A stretch of 64,000 nucleotides of DNA from contig CM062210.1 of the NCBI GenBank assembly GCA_031216445.1, positions 3,528,501-3,592,500 on the forward strand, read 5' to 3'. This DNA is from Lateolabrax maculatus. Lineage: Eukaryota > Chordata > Actinopteri > Acropomatiformes > Lateolabracidae. The notes under the pieces were generated by a model, which made no database searches, was not told where the DNA came from, and worked only from the letters and a program-made list of their open reading frames with translations. The translations under genes and the position numbers were made by a program. The number at the start of each line of letters is the position of its first letter. Positions within the stretch are counted from its first letter, which is position 1. Positions 1 through 10,700 of the stretch are shown piece by piece.

Positions 1-351
1 TTCCCGCCCAGCACCAAATGACAGACAATCCGAGTTAGTGCCTTGGTGGTGAATATAGTGGCACATTTAGCAGCTGGAGCTAAAAGGAAGGAGAATATTG
101 GACTTAAATTCGCCAGGTGGCCAGAACCATGACTTCAAATGAATGATAATGTTGTGCCGTATATGCTGAATGTGTAAACTCTTTGCAAAACCTAAAAGGT
201 GATAATATGTCAGTGTTGTGTTTACAGATTGTTTCCACTGACCCCAGAAGCTGAAAAATCTGTTATTGCAGGTTTAAACCAGTGTAGCCACTCATCAAAG
301 TTTCATAGATATGGCTGTTGATAATTGAGCTGACCCTCTGGTATAATAATA

Positions 352-353
<2 letters not shown>

Positions 354-390
<37 letters not shown>
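354..390. repeat. (TA)n microsatellite
   Basis: Uninterrupted TA dinucleotides. A poly(A) run follows at 463-477. Confidence 0.95.
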
Positions 391-391
<1 letters not shown>

Positions 392-2284
392 CCAATTTTC
401 TACTGGACATCTATGATAGCAGCAAACGTGGTTGCTAAGGGACGTGTGATTGCATGTGCTATAAAAAAAAAAAAAAAGAAAAAGGTGAACCAACAATTTC
501 ACAGCATGATAAATCTGTTTAAAATTCAAACATTACCATTGTATCTGTTGCTGGGCTTCCTTTTGCATAATGTCCAGATGTAGCACTTAACCGTATGCGA
601 GTCTTACTGCAGGCATACATGCTGAATGATGCTGTTCTTCTTGCCTCATTCCCAAGAGAGATTGTTGGACAAAATTAAGATTTACTTTTTTAGAACGAGT
701 TTAAAGGTGTCCTGTTGGTAAAGATGTTGTCCTTGTATTTTACAATAGATTCAAAATCCATTTCTTTTGACACGTCGTCACAAATGGTTAAAAGCAAAAA
801 ACCTTGTATGTGGTGATATGTAACCGTAAAACAACACTGCCTCGCCCCTAGTGGAAGCAACTTCCAGTACTGTGCCATACCGTAGCCATGGTGCTGATGA
901 TAACATGACTTGCTTATAAAATTATCTGTTTTTTCGTATAGTGCTTTTCCTGGCAGAGGGCAAGGCTGCCGAGGAAGGGACATTTTGAGTATTTGGATTT
1001 AAGGTCATTATCACTGAAATGCCTTGAGCTGTAACTGCTGTGCCCTTAAGCAGTTTTAGGCTGTCAAGCTTTATTCTTTGGTTCTTTTTTTGTGTGTGCG
1101 TGTCTGTGGAATTAGGGTTATTTGGTAAATAATTACATAGATGTGAATGAAGCCAAATCAACAATTTCCACAGTCCAAATAGGTTTCCCACCAATATATA
1201 TGCTGTTTCTCTTCTTAAAAGTGTAAAAAACGAATCTACATATTAACATTTCAGCGGCAAATTTGTCTCTACAGAATAGTTTTTGGTGACAGGTGGTGAA
1301 ATAGAATATGCTATCAGTTCTTTTAAAGACTGTGCATTTCTTTTGTTTTCCTTAAAACGGCCATAGGAATAAGGCCTCAAAATCCATAATTGTCCCATTT
1401 CATGTCCTGTAACCTCTCCAAAGTGTCCCATGGCAACACTGTGATCCCCATGGAAAAACATCGGGTATAAAAAATGAAAAAAAGCAAAAAGGATAGACTA
1501 CAGAGACAAAGTCAGACTGGTGGTTCTTGTCATAAAGTCATTTGGAACGTACAGCAACTGAGTGCATTCGCTCCTCATATCACCATGTGCATGTATTTGT
1601 TGGTTAATGAGCACATTGGTCGTGGAGAATTATAGAATTAATTAGAAAATTAATAACCTGGAGAGGGAGAAATGTCACTTCCTTGTCAGAGTCCAGGTCT
1701 GTCGTTTACCTTTAGACTCTTTAAGAGAATTTTAGAAAAGGCAAACAAAGGGAAAGAGTTACACGGAGCAATGCCCACCAACTTTTTGCAAAACAAATAA
1801 TTGTTTACTGAAAAAAAAGAAAAGAAGATGAATGGTTTTATTTATAAAAGCCTCCCACCACATATGCCGCATGCAGCTCGTCCATGCGTACTGTACAGTT
1901 TTCAACAAAGAGAGGTTGCATAACGTAAAATCCACTAGATGAATAATAACAAATAAAATGATATGTGGGTCACACGATGCAGAAGGGAAAGAAAGGAGAG
2001 AACTCAAGTGTCCTCTATATTATGTATTCATGCATGGACAAGCTAAGGCACAAAACACACAGTCATAAGCGTGGTGCAAATATCTTTCCTGACTCACTGG
2101 AGTCGGTTAAGGATAACCACTGGTTTGTATCATTAGTGAAGCCTTGAGCAATATAAAGATGAACTTAATTAAATGACAACTATTTAGAAATCTCACTTTT
2201 TACCATGTCTGTATCTAAGGTTATGGAAAGATCACGGCAAAGATGATGCTCAATTTTTGGTGGAATGTGTCAGAGAGCTATTGA

Positions 2285-2520
2285 TCCTATCCATCCATCC
2301 ACTTTCCAGCGCTTATCCGGGACCTTGCGGTGCCTCCTCCCGAGCTACATCCTGCAGCCCTGATCCTGGTGTATTTCCGGGCTTGATGGGATATACAATA
2401 TAATCCATCCAGTGTGTGTTCTGGGCTTTACAGCATCACTTCCCATTTGGACACTTAGAATACCTCCACAGGGACGTATCCTGATCGGACGCCTGAATCA
2501 TCTCAACAGGTTACTTTAAA
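2285..2520. mobile_element. decayed LINE-related interspersed repeat (ATCCATCCATCCA...CGCTTATCC type)
   Basis: Begins CATCCATCCACTTTCCAGCG with CTTATCCGGGACC, followed by CAGTGTGTGTTCTGGG, AATACCTCCACAGGGACGTA and TCCTGATCGGACGCCTGAAT. This is the order of a very common teleost repeat that I associate with the reverse strand of a LINE. Class is from memory; identity is well below consensus and internal segments are missing. Confidence 0.55.
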
Positions 2521-4599
2521 GTGATCTTATCCCTGATGTGTCTTGTTTAACATTACATCTAATAATGATAATATGTACAATTGTTCTAGAAATCAGAAAA
2601 TAGCTCCCTGACTGCAACTGCTGTGCAGTAAACAATAGAGCATATGTATGTAGGACTATCATGTTTACTTAATGTGCTGCAGCACTTGGCACATTATTCA
2701 CAGACCTCCAGGAACATAAAGGTGTCATTTTGAAACGGCGACTCAAAGGCGCCATGAACGGACGCTCAGATAACATACTGCAATGTAACTCACCCTCTCT
2801 TCCACCAACTGACTGGTGATAAAAACCTTTCAGGGCACATGGGGCTCTTTGCTGGGAGGGCGTGGCTGTATTTCTTTCTGAATTTACCCTTTGGGCGTAC
2901 ATGTTCAATTATAATTTGTAGCTTGTACATTAGCCTGTTTGGATGTCTGTCTTTCTGGTATGTGAACCTGTAACTGACAACAGTATAATAATACCTGACA
3001 GTGATATTCCCACTTGTTCTGACCAGTTTCCAGTTACATAATGCAGCCTCGGACTAATCATCTTCACAATGAGCTTCAACTGTTGTGCTTCGTTTCATTC
3101 TGACACAGTTTATTACCAATGCACAAGCATCATGGGTGAACGGCATATGATTTACTCTTATTATTTACTTGTTTTCAATTATCAAATCAAGTTTTGCATG
3201 CGGTTATGTTGTCCGGATGAGCAAAGAAAGCATGCCAATGTGCAGTTTTCAGTAACAGCATTGCAACAAGTGAACAACCAGGTCAGATAAAAATGATTGT
3301 CAAAATTGAGACAGTTTTACTTGTAGTCTTAATGGAGCTCGAGTCTCTCTTTAGGCTGTATTTTCAAGGATCACTGGTGCACTCAGAGTGCGGTCAAGAG
3401 GTGCATGGTATAACAGCAGCACGGCGAGGCGCAATACATTACTAGTATACGTTGTATAGGCAAGTATAAGTCATGACCAATCAAATCACATCTTTCCCTT
3501 CCCTTTAAAAGCAGTACTTAGGGCTCCAACAATTTGAGTCAATTTTGGTGGAGAGAATAGTCTGGATTGGATTCGCCACGAAGGGGTCTTCCGAGGTGAA
3601 AACGATGTCCGAGGTGGAAGGTGTAAAATCACAAGAATGACTGCTGTCTTCACCGGTCGCTCAGGTCTATAGGAGGATGCAAAGACCTTGCAGGACTTCA
3701 TTCAGGTCACTTCAAGGTTGTAGTTGATTAGCTCATGAAATGTGATGTATTTAAAAATACCTTTTAAATGTACTGAGAAATGCTGGTTGATGGAAACATT
3801 GGAGCCACAGAATAAATCAGGCGAATATTATCACGTTTGTGGGAAATGATTTATGTATTTTGACAACTTATTTGAAGGAACACTCCAGCCTATACTTGAA
3901 GTTGGGTTTACTTGTCATGAGGAAGACTACTCTGCCTGTGTAAACAGCGGTATAATGTCTTCCAGACGTAAAAAAAAAGAAAGTTCTGCCTCAAGAAATT
4001 ACTCCTTCTTGGTGCAAACCATTAATATGCGCCCACACATTGTCACAAAAACTCAAATTTAACTCTATTCATTCTTTGTCTCTAATGAGAAAAAGCAAAG
4101 TTATCATAACTCCATTGCCAAAATTGTATAGTATAAAGCAAGCTACATAAGATTGCATTCGAATAAAGATATATTATTCAAACAGACACTCAACATAATT
4201 ATTTCTCTAGTAATAAAGGAATTATTTCCCCAGCTGAGCACTAAACTACAAAATCTGGTAAATGCCCACAAGGGGGGAGTGGACTGTGAAATTTTTATGA
4301 TAGTGGCAATTTAGTCAATAAAAGCAGATGTATCGCCTGCTGAGCACTTCCATAAGTAAGTGTTCACAGACTGAGTGAAGTGTCATCACTTTGGCTGGGA
4401 CAGGAGCATCCTCGGGGCTTTTCTTGTGAAACCCATCCAGCACTTCTTCCCACACACCACCTCACTCCACACAAATGTCACTGTACATTAGGGGGGGATT
4501 TGTGCCCACCAGTGATGGAGGTTTCTTCCAAAACTAACATGCGACACATTTTGTGAACTAAAATCAACTGCTGGAAGTAGTATGTATACATTATATAAT

Positions 4600-4700
4600 T
4601 TAAGTCAATTCACTTCAATTAAAATTGTATTTGTATAGAGGCAGCTCATGCAAAATAAGTTCACAATGATTTACATAAAAATGTTTAAAAGACAAACATG
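4600..4700. mobile_element. fragment of a common teleost AT-rich repeat
   Basis: CAATTAAAATTGTATTTGTATAG followed by TTCACAATGATTTACATAAA resembles the frequent fish element with TTTATTTGTATAGC... and ...GCTTTACATAAA. Short and degenerate. Confidence 0.35.
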
Positions 4701-4834
4701 AATGCATATACAGTGTATTACAGTGTATACAGGGTCGATTTGTAATTCGATTTAGTGACTTGGACCATACATTTGACTTAAATGTCTCCATTAACTTGAT
4801 TATTTGAACACCAGAGAAAAATACATTACATAAC

Positions 4835-4869
<35 letters not shown>

Positions 4870-4872
4870 TAT
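4835..4872. repeat. (AT)n(AC)n compound microsatellite
   Basis: Short AT run passing directly into about twelve AC units. Confidence 0.9.
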
Positions 4873-5287
4873 ACTTGAGTAATATTTCAGCTGTGCATTT
4901 CAGATACTAATAATAAGAAAAAGCTAAAGAATAATTTCTGTTGGCAGATCACCTTAGAGAAAATGAAACTGTATCTAATGCAACATAGAAAGATTCACTA
5001 ACTGGAGAGCATAGTAAATTAAATTAAACAAAATTAATCAATGCAAGTGACTACCCTTTATTACTGTGGAAGCCAACAGACACCCTAAAAAAAAGCTTTT
5101 GCTAATAATCAATTAAACAAATTGTGCAGTTTGTGAAAAGTTGTGCTACTTGCAATTTATCTAATTGGCCCAAATTCAACTGCCTTTTTTTTCTATCAGA
5201 GCCAGGTGCATAAAGAGAAACTAATCACAGAGCTTACGTCAGAGCGAAGACGACTTCTGAATAACCTTTGATTTGAAAAGAGGAAGC

Positions 5288-5490
5288 ATCAGGCTGGCCT
5301 AGTGGTCATAAAACCAAGATGGCTACAGGTTCAGTCCCTGTAATAGCCAACATGTGTCCATTAACAGTCGTGCAAACTGTTAAAGTGTCCTTGAGCAAGG
5401 ACCTGAACCTCTGGTGTCCCCTCTCACCCGGTGTTAGTTGGTCTGAGTAAGAGCTCCAGCTGCAGTAAATCTGTGAAATGTAAATGAAAC
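5288..5490 (+). mobile_element. tRNA-derived SINE
   Basis: The head is tRNA-like: A-box region GGCCTAGTGG (about 5296-5305) and B box GGTTCAGTCCC (5328-5338) at the right spacing for a polymerase III promoter. Then comes the fish SINE core GTGTCCTTGAGCAAGG (5385-5400) and a tail TAAGAGCTCCAGCTGCAGTA...AATGTAAATG like the LINE-derived 3' end of these elements. It is mutated and probably inactive. Confidence 0.75.
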
Positions 5491-8161
5491 TAAGTCATTA
5501 TGGATCAGACTCTACCCTCCAACTCTGCCAACCTTGTGAGCTGAAATTATAGAATAATTTTAGGGAAATCTTACGAAGAGATGGCTACAGGTAGTGGCCG
5601 ACGCCTCATACCTTTGATGTTCACACTAACACATTGAACAGCTACATATTATTATTCCAGCTCGAGATAAGATATGCTTGATTCTTGAGTCAAACATGAC
5701 ATACAAGTAATGTTCAATTATTGAGAATCTCCCTACTGTCGGATCACAACTGTCCATCTCGATTGGGAAAACTGCTGAGAAATCAACTTCTATGGAGGAA
5801 CCAATACACTGTGTTTGCTAAATCAACTGATGGTGTACAGTAAGTATTGTGTTTAAATGCTCCGCGGTTTGTAATCAGAGAGAATGGTTCTGACATTTGT
5901 GAAGTAATAACCCGGCACTGCATCATCGCCAAACTTCTGAAAAGGATGGAGAATCATTATTAATTCACTGCTGTGCTTTCTACTGAAGCAACCGTTTTTA
6001 TCTATTCTCTCCCTGCAGCGATTAAAAGGGAGACATTGAGAACAAGATTTAGAATTAGTGGTTGGCTGATAAAAGTTTTTCAATGGCAGATGCCGATATT
6101 TAGAGAGCAGGGCGGCTGATATACGGATAATGCCGATATCATGGTGCTGTTTTTTTGTTTGTTTGTTCTATTTTGTTTTGCATCAGACAAAATACATCAA
6201 TTTTATGATAATACCAAATGTGACTGAATAACAAATTGCTGAACAGAAATGAAGATGTATTTAACACTAATGTTGTCTGCATTGTTAAAAACAGCAGACC
6301 ACAAGCTCACCACCAATAAAAGCTCCACAGTTACACTTTACTAACGTCTTCAATCATCCCAAATCTGACAAATCGTCTTCTAATATCAAAGTATTTTTTT
6401 AAAGGAATATTGACTCAAACTGTACATATTATCTTTACTATTTGGGTTATTTAGGTAATGAATGTCTTTTGAAAGATTGATGTATTTTCACCACAATGAA
6501 TCTGAATCTGCTTGTTTCAGTCAGTCAGGAGGCAGGTTTCTGTTGTAAAGGAGCAGCACGTAGATTCAACAAGTAGATCTGACCCATTCCCCAACATACC
6601 TGATGCCAGACAACTGGCAACAACAATTGTTGTGGGTTAGATACAGCAGAAACTACTTCTGAATTTTAACTAAGATAATTATGTTTGGTTATTGTGCAAC
6701 AGCTTCACAAAACAAACTATAAATGATTTGAATTTAATTGAAATTGAAAACTGCCTGAAATAAATTTTTTGAGAGTGAAAAAAGAAAATAAATTATGCTG
6801 TAAACCACGAATAAATTATGTCAAGGAAAATGTCAAAGTCCAATGCAAAACTGTGATGAGTGAAGGATTTTTTTAAAACAAATTTTCATTATACATCTTA
6901 TCGTTCACTTTCATACATTACTTACTGTATAGGTGTCTAGGGAAATGAATATAAAACAAATATAAATTATTTTTATATATGTTATTTAAGCGTGTTATAC
7001 CAGCTGAGTGGGAGAGAAGGACTGTAAAAGGATGAATCATTGCTACAGTTTGAATATGGCAACCATCGACGGCAGAGGAGGCTCAGACTGTTGAGCCGTA
7101 GACCTTGGAGCTGCAAACTAAACTAGTTACAAAGAACCAACTAACTCACCATTTAAAAAATGTATAAAAAAACTGATGATTTGATGTAATTCAATGACAT
7201 AATGTAGCCAATAAGGCCAATTCAAATTTCTACCTGGACATATCTAAAAGTTGTTTCAAATGAGAACAAGTCATGCTTAAGAAACAGGTCAGAACTGAGG
7301 TTAAAAATATCGTATTTCTGTTACAATGGTGGAATTTAGGGCACAGATGTAGAGAAACACTTGAAATCCAGTAATGACAAATGTTTACATTACACGTGTA
7401 TTGTAAAAAGGGTATGTGCAGAAAGCTGTACCTTCAGCCTTCACCTTTTACTAGTTTGCAGAGGATCTTCATACGGCCACTAAAAGCAGTGACAGGCGAC
7501 GGATCTGAGTTCTCATTGCTCAGCCAATGTGGTCGTGTCATTGCCATACACAGAGCCGTATCACTAACCCATCGGCAGCTGCAGTTGTTACGCTCACACA
7601 GCAAACAGTGGGTAGACATCTGCACTTGAGCGTTCCTTTGGGAAGGCATGGGAAATCAGAGAACTAATCAGCGGCGGCGAGGACTGTGGAGGTGAATGCA
7701 AGTGCAACAAGCTTGTGATGCTGATGGGAGCTGACACTGAGAATTGGGAGAGGATCAGGAGACACCCGTACTTAAAGAAGCTGTTTCCTCAGCCTGGAAA
7801 ACTTTGATTTAATGTAATGGAGTCCTCATCAGGAGGGTAAGAAGAAGGGGGGAAAAAAGAAACAATGGGAATTTGGAGATTGTTTGCCAGGAAGGCCTGT
7901 GGAATTAGGATGAGAAGATTGGATTTTCTTTTGTTGTTTGTGTGTGGCTCTGAAAAGATGTTTTTATATTCCCTGAAACAGTTGGGTACAATTGCTTGTT
8001 CTTGTCTCTGATGTTTGCACACAGTTGTTTGCGCTCTATAACAACAGCGTTATTAACGTCCCAGGGGTGTAGATAGCAGGTAAATTAATACTAATTCTAT
8101 GCAGAGATGTACAAATTAGCCAGCTTTTTTTACCACTGGCTTGTTAGTGAGAAACACCCCC

Positions 8162-8180
8162 CACACACACACACACACAT
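8162..8180. repeat. (CA)n microsatellite
   Basis: About nine CA units. Confidence 0.9.
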
Positions 8181-8991
8181 ATATGCATGTACATAGATTA
8201 AGAAACTCAGGGACACACATCGCATGGGTATAAGTAAACATGACACACCTCTCCTCCCCCAGTCATACATACAAATACAGTTCACATGCCAGCATATGCA
8301 CACGTGAACAAATACAAACACACACCTACTTCTTAATCTCTCCACACTATGAACACAACGAGGGAGTGAGTTATGAACTGCGAGGACTTGGCTTGGTTTC
8401 AGAGGGAGGCTACCTCGCTGCTCGTTCGGATGTTAATTAGTTTGGCCTGTTTGCATTTTTATTTATCTGGTGCAGAGAGTTGGAGCTGATAATCTATTCA
8501 CACTGATACCGGGAGATAAAACTTGAGCTCAGACGAGGTTGGCCAATGAAACGGCTGCTTTTCTTAAATTATTCATCAACAGTGCAGCTCTGAGTGGCAT
8601 CCCATGCATTTCAAAGTCACTTCAACCGACCGTTTATCCGCTCAAGGTACATGTTGAGGACGGATATCGGCATCTAATAACGTACCGCTCCCCGTCCCCT
8701 CTCCGTCTCGCCCCTCGGCATCAAACAGCCCCATGATATATTGCCCCCCCCCCGCCCCGCACCATCCCGCACCATCCCCTTCAGCTGAATTAAAATGCCA
8801 TATCGCTTTCAATGGCACATACTGTATGGAGACGTATTGATATGCATCCAACATGGTGCATGTAATGAGAAGAGATGACAGAGTGCCTGGACTGCATGTG
8901 CACCTGCCACACACTGCCGGCCAAGTCAGCGGGGCGAGCGACGAAGATGAAGATGAACAGGGCAAAAAGCAGGACCCCCCCCGTCTCTCTC

Positions 8992-9027
8992 CACACACAC
9001 ACACACACAGACACACACACACACACC
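8992..9027. repeat. (CA)n microsatellite with one interruption
   Basis: CA repeats interrupted by one AGAC near 9010. Confidence 0.9.
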
Positions 9028-9249
9028 CGTCATTGCATGGCTGATTTACAAGTTACGGCCTTTTTCTCCTTCATTCCACTGTCATTGAAAAAGAGATTAG
9101 ATGGGGCCGATTGCTTTAGACATCAAGCATCATACAGTCGATCCGTCATAGCGGCCGCTTTCAGCGCAGCCTCTTATGTAGAGAGCTTTCTGGATGCATT
9201 CACACTAAGAAAAAAGGAAAAGCACTCTGCGTCCACCCTCTTCTTCAGC

Positions 9250-9688
9250 CTCTAACCTACCCTGTTTCTCCATTCCACAGTCAACTGATGCTCACTGGGA
9301 TGTAAGGGCACTATTTTCTCCCTTACCCCTACCCCCCCTCCCCCCTCTCTTTTTCCCTCCCTTTGCTTTTCTCCCCGTTTTCTCTCTCCCTTTTCTTTAT
9401 CGCTAACTTGTGAATGGCAGCCAATCAGGGGCAGAGTCGCCTCAGCCTCAGCCTCGGTGACATCCACCGCCAGAAGTGATGCACTGCTAGAGAGAAAGAG
9501 AGAGGAGGGGGGAGAGAGGGGGGGGGGGAGGAGGAGGAGGAAGGGGGGGCACAGAAAGAGAGAGAAGAGATGATAGAAAGTGTAGAGGAGGAAAAGGGAG
9601 AGAAGCCAGAGAGTGGGGAGGAGAAATGGAGCGAGGGAGGGCACACAGAAAGAGAGAAGCATAGAGCGAGGGAGGGAAGCAGGCAGGA

Positions 9689-9779
<91 letters not shown>

Positions 9780-9800
9780 ATACACATTCGCACCAGCTGT
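9250..9800 (+). promoter_or_regulatory. probable cadherin promoter and transcription start region
   Basis: This stretch lies immediately upstream of the predicted non-coding first exon. Visible are a CCAAT box within AGCCAATCAG at about 9419-9428, a pyrimidine-rich stretch at 9318-9400, a purine-rich (GA/GGA) tract at about 9490-9690 and a (CT)n(CA)n(CT)n tract at 9691-9777. No convincing TATA box is seen, so initiation may be dispersed. The assignment is inferred from position and composition; the start site cannot be fixed by reading. Confidence 0.45.
9691..9777. repeat. symmetric (CT)16(CA)12(CT)15 compound microsatellite
   Basis: A CT block, a CA block (9723-9746) and a second CT block of nearly equal length. 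It sits just upstream of the predicted exon 1 and follows a purine-rich stretch of about 200 bases. Confidence 0.95.
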
Positions 9801-9935
9801 GCTGTTGTCAGTCTTGGAATGTAAGCACTGCCGTGAGGAGTCAGATTCTCTCGCGCTAAGCACTGCTAAGGAGTAGGGACACAGTCACCGTGCACTCAGT
9901 GACACAGATGGATGCTAAGCTGTGAATATCAAAAG
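9778..9935 (+). other. cdh10: predicted non-coding exon 1 (5' UTR) of the cadherin gene
   Basis: The stretch ends in AAAAG followed by gtaagg, a near-consensus splice donor at 9936. Type II cadherin genes usually begin with a non-coding exon separated by a long intron from the exon carrying the ATG, and the layout here fits. The 5' limit is arbitrary: transcription could begin within or before the upstream repeat tract. It contains a minimal upstream ORF of five codons (9908-9925). No transcript evidence is available. Confidence 0.5.
9908..9925 (+). other. minimal upstream ORF in predicted exon 1
   Basis: ATG-GAT-GCT-AAG-CTG-TGA encodes MDAKL and ends ten bases before the predicted exon 1 donor. 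If exon 1 is transcribed as predicted, scanning ribosomes would meet this ATG before the cadherin start. The call depends on the exon 1 prediction. Confidence 0.35.
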
Positions 9936-10662
9936 GTAAGGGCTTTTTTTTTATTTATTTGTTTGCCTCTTGTGATTAATGTTTGAGGATGTATTTATAT
10001 TTTGTCTGCCTCCAGACTCCAGGGGATGATCTGCGTCTTGCACTGTGACAAAGCCAGACTAATGCAGCAGCGTGGATATCTCAGGAAAAGTGTTGCAACT
10101 TCAAAGAGGTTGATAACAGCTAAATCGACCGCACTGGGAAATGATTAGATCCGCTGTTCAATACTCTTAATTTGAATTTGTCTTCAGAATTTATTTATGC
10201 ACAAGGTGTGCTTGAAAATCAAATGAATGAAACTGTACGTGGTGCGGTACCAGAGGGGGTTCTCAATAATCTGGTTTTTGACTAATTGGAACTTTAAGCT
10301 CATTAATGATGTCTGATAAAACAAACCTAAAAATTAGTACAAGTAAGTATTTTTTAGGATATTTTCATCCCCGTTAAATTTTCTAATAATCTGCCCATGA
10401 CACCTGTCACACGGTGAATACGACTGCATATGTAACTCCAAGGTAGGCGTTAATGTTTGGGGGTCACACTGTGCTTTTATAAAGACTGGCATTAACTTTG
10501 TCACTCGAACCAAAGTGCTTCATCCGACTAAGTGCTATTCTGACTCCATACTGTGCACATACAGCTCATGTGCATATACATGCGTAGTTGTGTTAAATAT
10601 ATAGACGTCTATAAGTGTGTGTGTGCACTTGTTCGAGTGTCCATGCCGAGCCCTGTATGTAC

Positions 10663-10700
<38 letters not shown>

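Larger units (their letters stand above)
1..9249. other. upstream non-coding flank
   Basis: No gene recognised on either strand; all open frames are short or low-complexity. It contains the repeats listed separately (354-390, 2285-2520, 4600-4700, 4835-4872, 5288-5490, 8162-8180, 8992-9027). A GGCCGATATCGG-like decayed repeat may lie near 6085-6145. A CpG-richer, C-rich patch occurs at about 8630-8765. Distal enhancers of the cadherin gene could lie here but cannot be identified by reading. Confidence 0.7.

Noticed and set aside
5288..5340. Functional tRNA gene
   Set aside because: A and B boxes are present but no cloverleaf with a 7-bp acceptor stem can be drawn, and the SINE core and tail follow directly.
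9252..9863. 203-codon open frame on the minus strand across the promoter region
   Set aside because: It is produced by the (GA)n, (GT)n and purine/pyrimidine tracts; the peptide is ERERER, CVCVCV and Ser/Pro/Leu runs.
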